DNA from: Alcanivorax hongdengensis A-11-3 | GTDB lineage: Bacteria; Pseudomonadota; Gammaproteobacteria; Pseudomonadales; Alcanivoracaceae | Reading direction: 5' to 3' | NCBI RefSeq assembly: GCF_000300995.1 | Contig: NZ_AMRJ01000028.1 | Location: 1 to 41,051, forward strand | DNA: 41,051 nt | Shown: piece after piece, positions 40,940 through 41,051 of the stretch | Layout of the letters: every line of letters begins with the position of its first letter | How positions within the stretch are numbered: the stretch's first letter is position 1 | Notes under the pieces: model-generated | Told to the model about the DNA's origin: nothing | What the model saw: the letters and a program-made list of their open reading frames with translations, nothing else | The model's database searches: none | Position numbers and translations under genes: made by a program

Positions 40940-41051
40940 CAAGGACACAGGCCGCACTTTTTTCTGGTTCATCGCGGAATTCCGGGAAACTAATTTTCCT
41001 CAACCCAGGTTTCGCCTGTTGGCGAGTCACTTCTTTGTGCTGCGACAAAGA

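Noticed and set aside
40857..41048. 63-codon minus-strand frame at the right edge
   Set aside because: Covers the likely terminator and promoter region and shows no family pattern.
1..41051. CRISPR array, tRNA or rRNA genes
   Set aside because: No regularly spaced repeats with unique spacers and no cloverleaf or rRNA sequence recognised on either strand.

Overview
The window joins two kinds of DNA. Positions 1 to about 20,100 belong to an integrative and conjugative element (ICE) of the ICEclc/PFGI-1 type, carrying an AT-rich retron as cargo. From about 21,900 to the right end the DNA is an ordinary gammaproteobacterial chromosome. The order retS-like, (cNMP/rhodanese gene), purD, purH, fis, dusB and the separate trpGDC cluster with its own leader both resemble Pseudomonas. 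The sequence suggests a Pseudomonadales/Oceanospirillales bacterium such as an Alcanivorax relative; the genus is a guess.

Retron (1-1803, + strand). A good sigma70-type promoter (81-110) precedes a hairpin-rich untranslated stretch (about 117-376) that looks like a retron msr-msd RNA. Three overlapping genes follow: a 56-residue cationic, membrane-type peptide, a 101-residue XRE-type HTH protein, and a retron reverse transcriptase with NAxxH, FVDD and ITG motifs. The Shine-Dalgarno sequences of the peptide and HTH genes both lie in hairpins. This is the best candidate for a little-described system here.

ICE accessory/replication block (1921-12298, - strand). It encodes a DEAH helicase with zinc-finger cysteines, an NPPY-type methyltransferase-like protein, small conserved ICE proteins, DUF3275, a STY4534/DUF3577-type protein and topoisomerase III. 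At least five of the short intergenic gaps carry a related GC-rich hairpin leader. Two gaps share a 56-58 nt structured repeat, and the gap after topB holds a perfect 18-bp inverted repeat.

ICE core regulation/partition block (12535-20097, - strand). PFL_4669-type protein, DUF3158 and ssb form one tightly overlapping operon. AlpA, ParA, a HicA-like small protein, ParB-like, DUF2857 and a STY4528-type replication protein form another. The upstream 248-residue protein occupies the place of BisR in ICEclc, where a BisR-to-AlpA/BisDC cascade gives bistable transfer competence. Two palindrome families stand at the expected control points: CTGCAATTGCAG twice before alpA, and TATACCA-N-TGGTATA before the PFL_4669-ssb operon and before topB.

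Junction (20098-21908): a gap with an inverted repeat, then divergent lysR and arsR-type genes. No integrase, tRNA or attachment site was recognised, so the exact ICE end is unknown.

Chromosome (21909-41051): trp leader peptide and attenuator, trpG-trpD-trpC, a PchB/AroQ-type gene inside a repeat-bounded cassette, crp/vfr, an OsmC gene, speD, a 161-bp MITE-like element, coq7, a Ycf46-like AAA ATPase, an AraC regulator, the RetS-like hybrid sensor, a cyclic-nucleotide/rhodanese protein, purD, purH, fis, dusB and a zinc-ribbon DUF3426 membrane protein.
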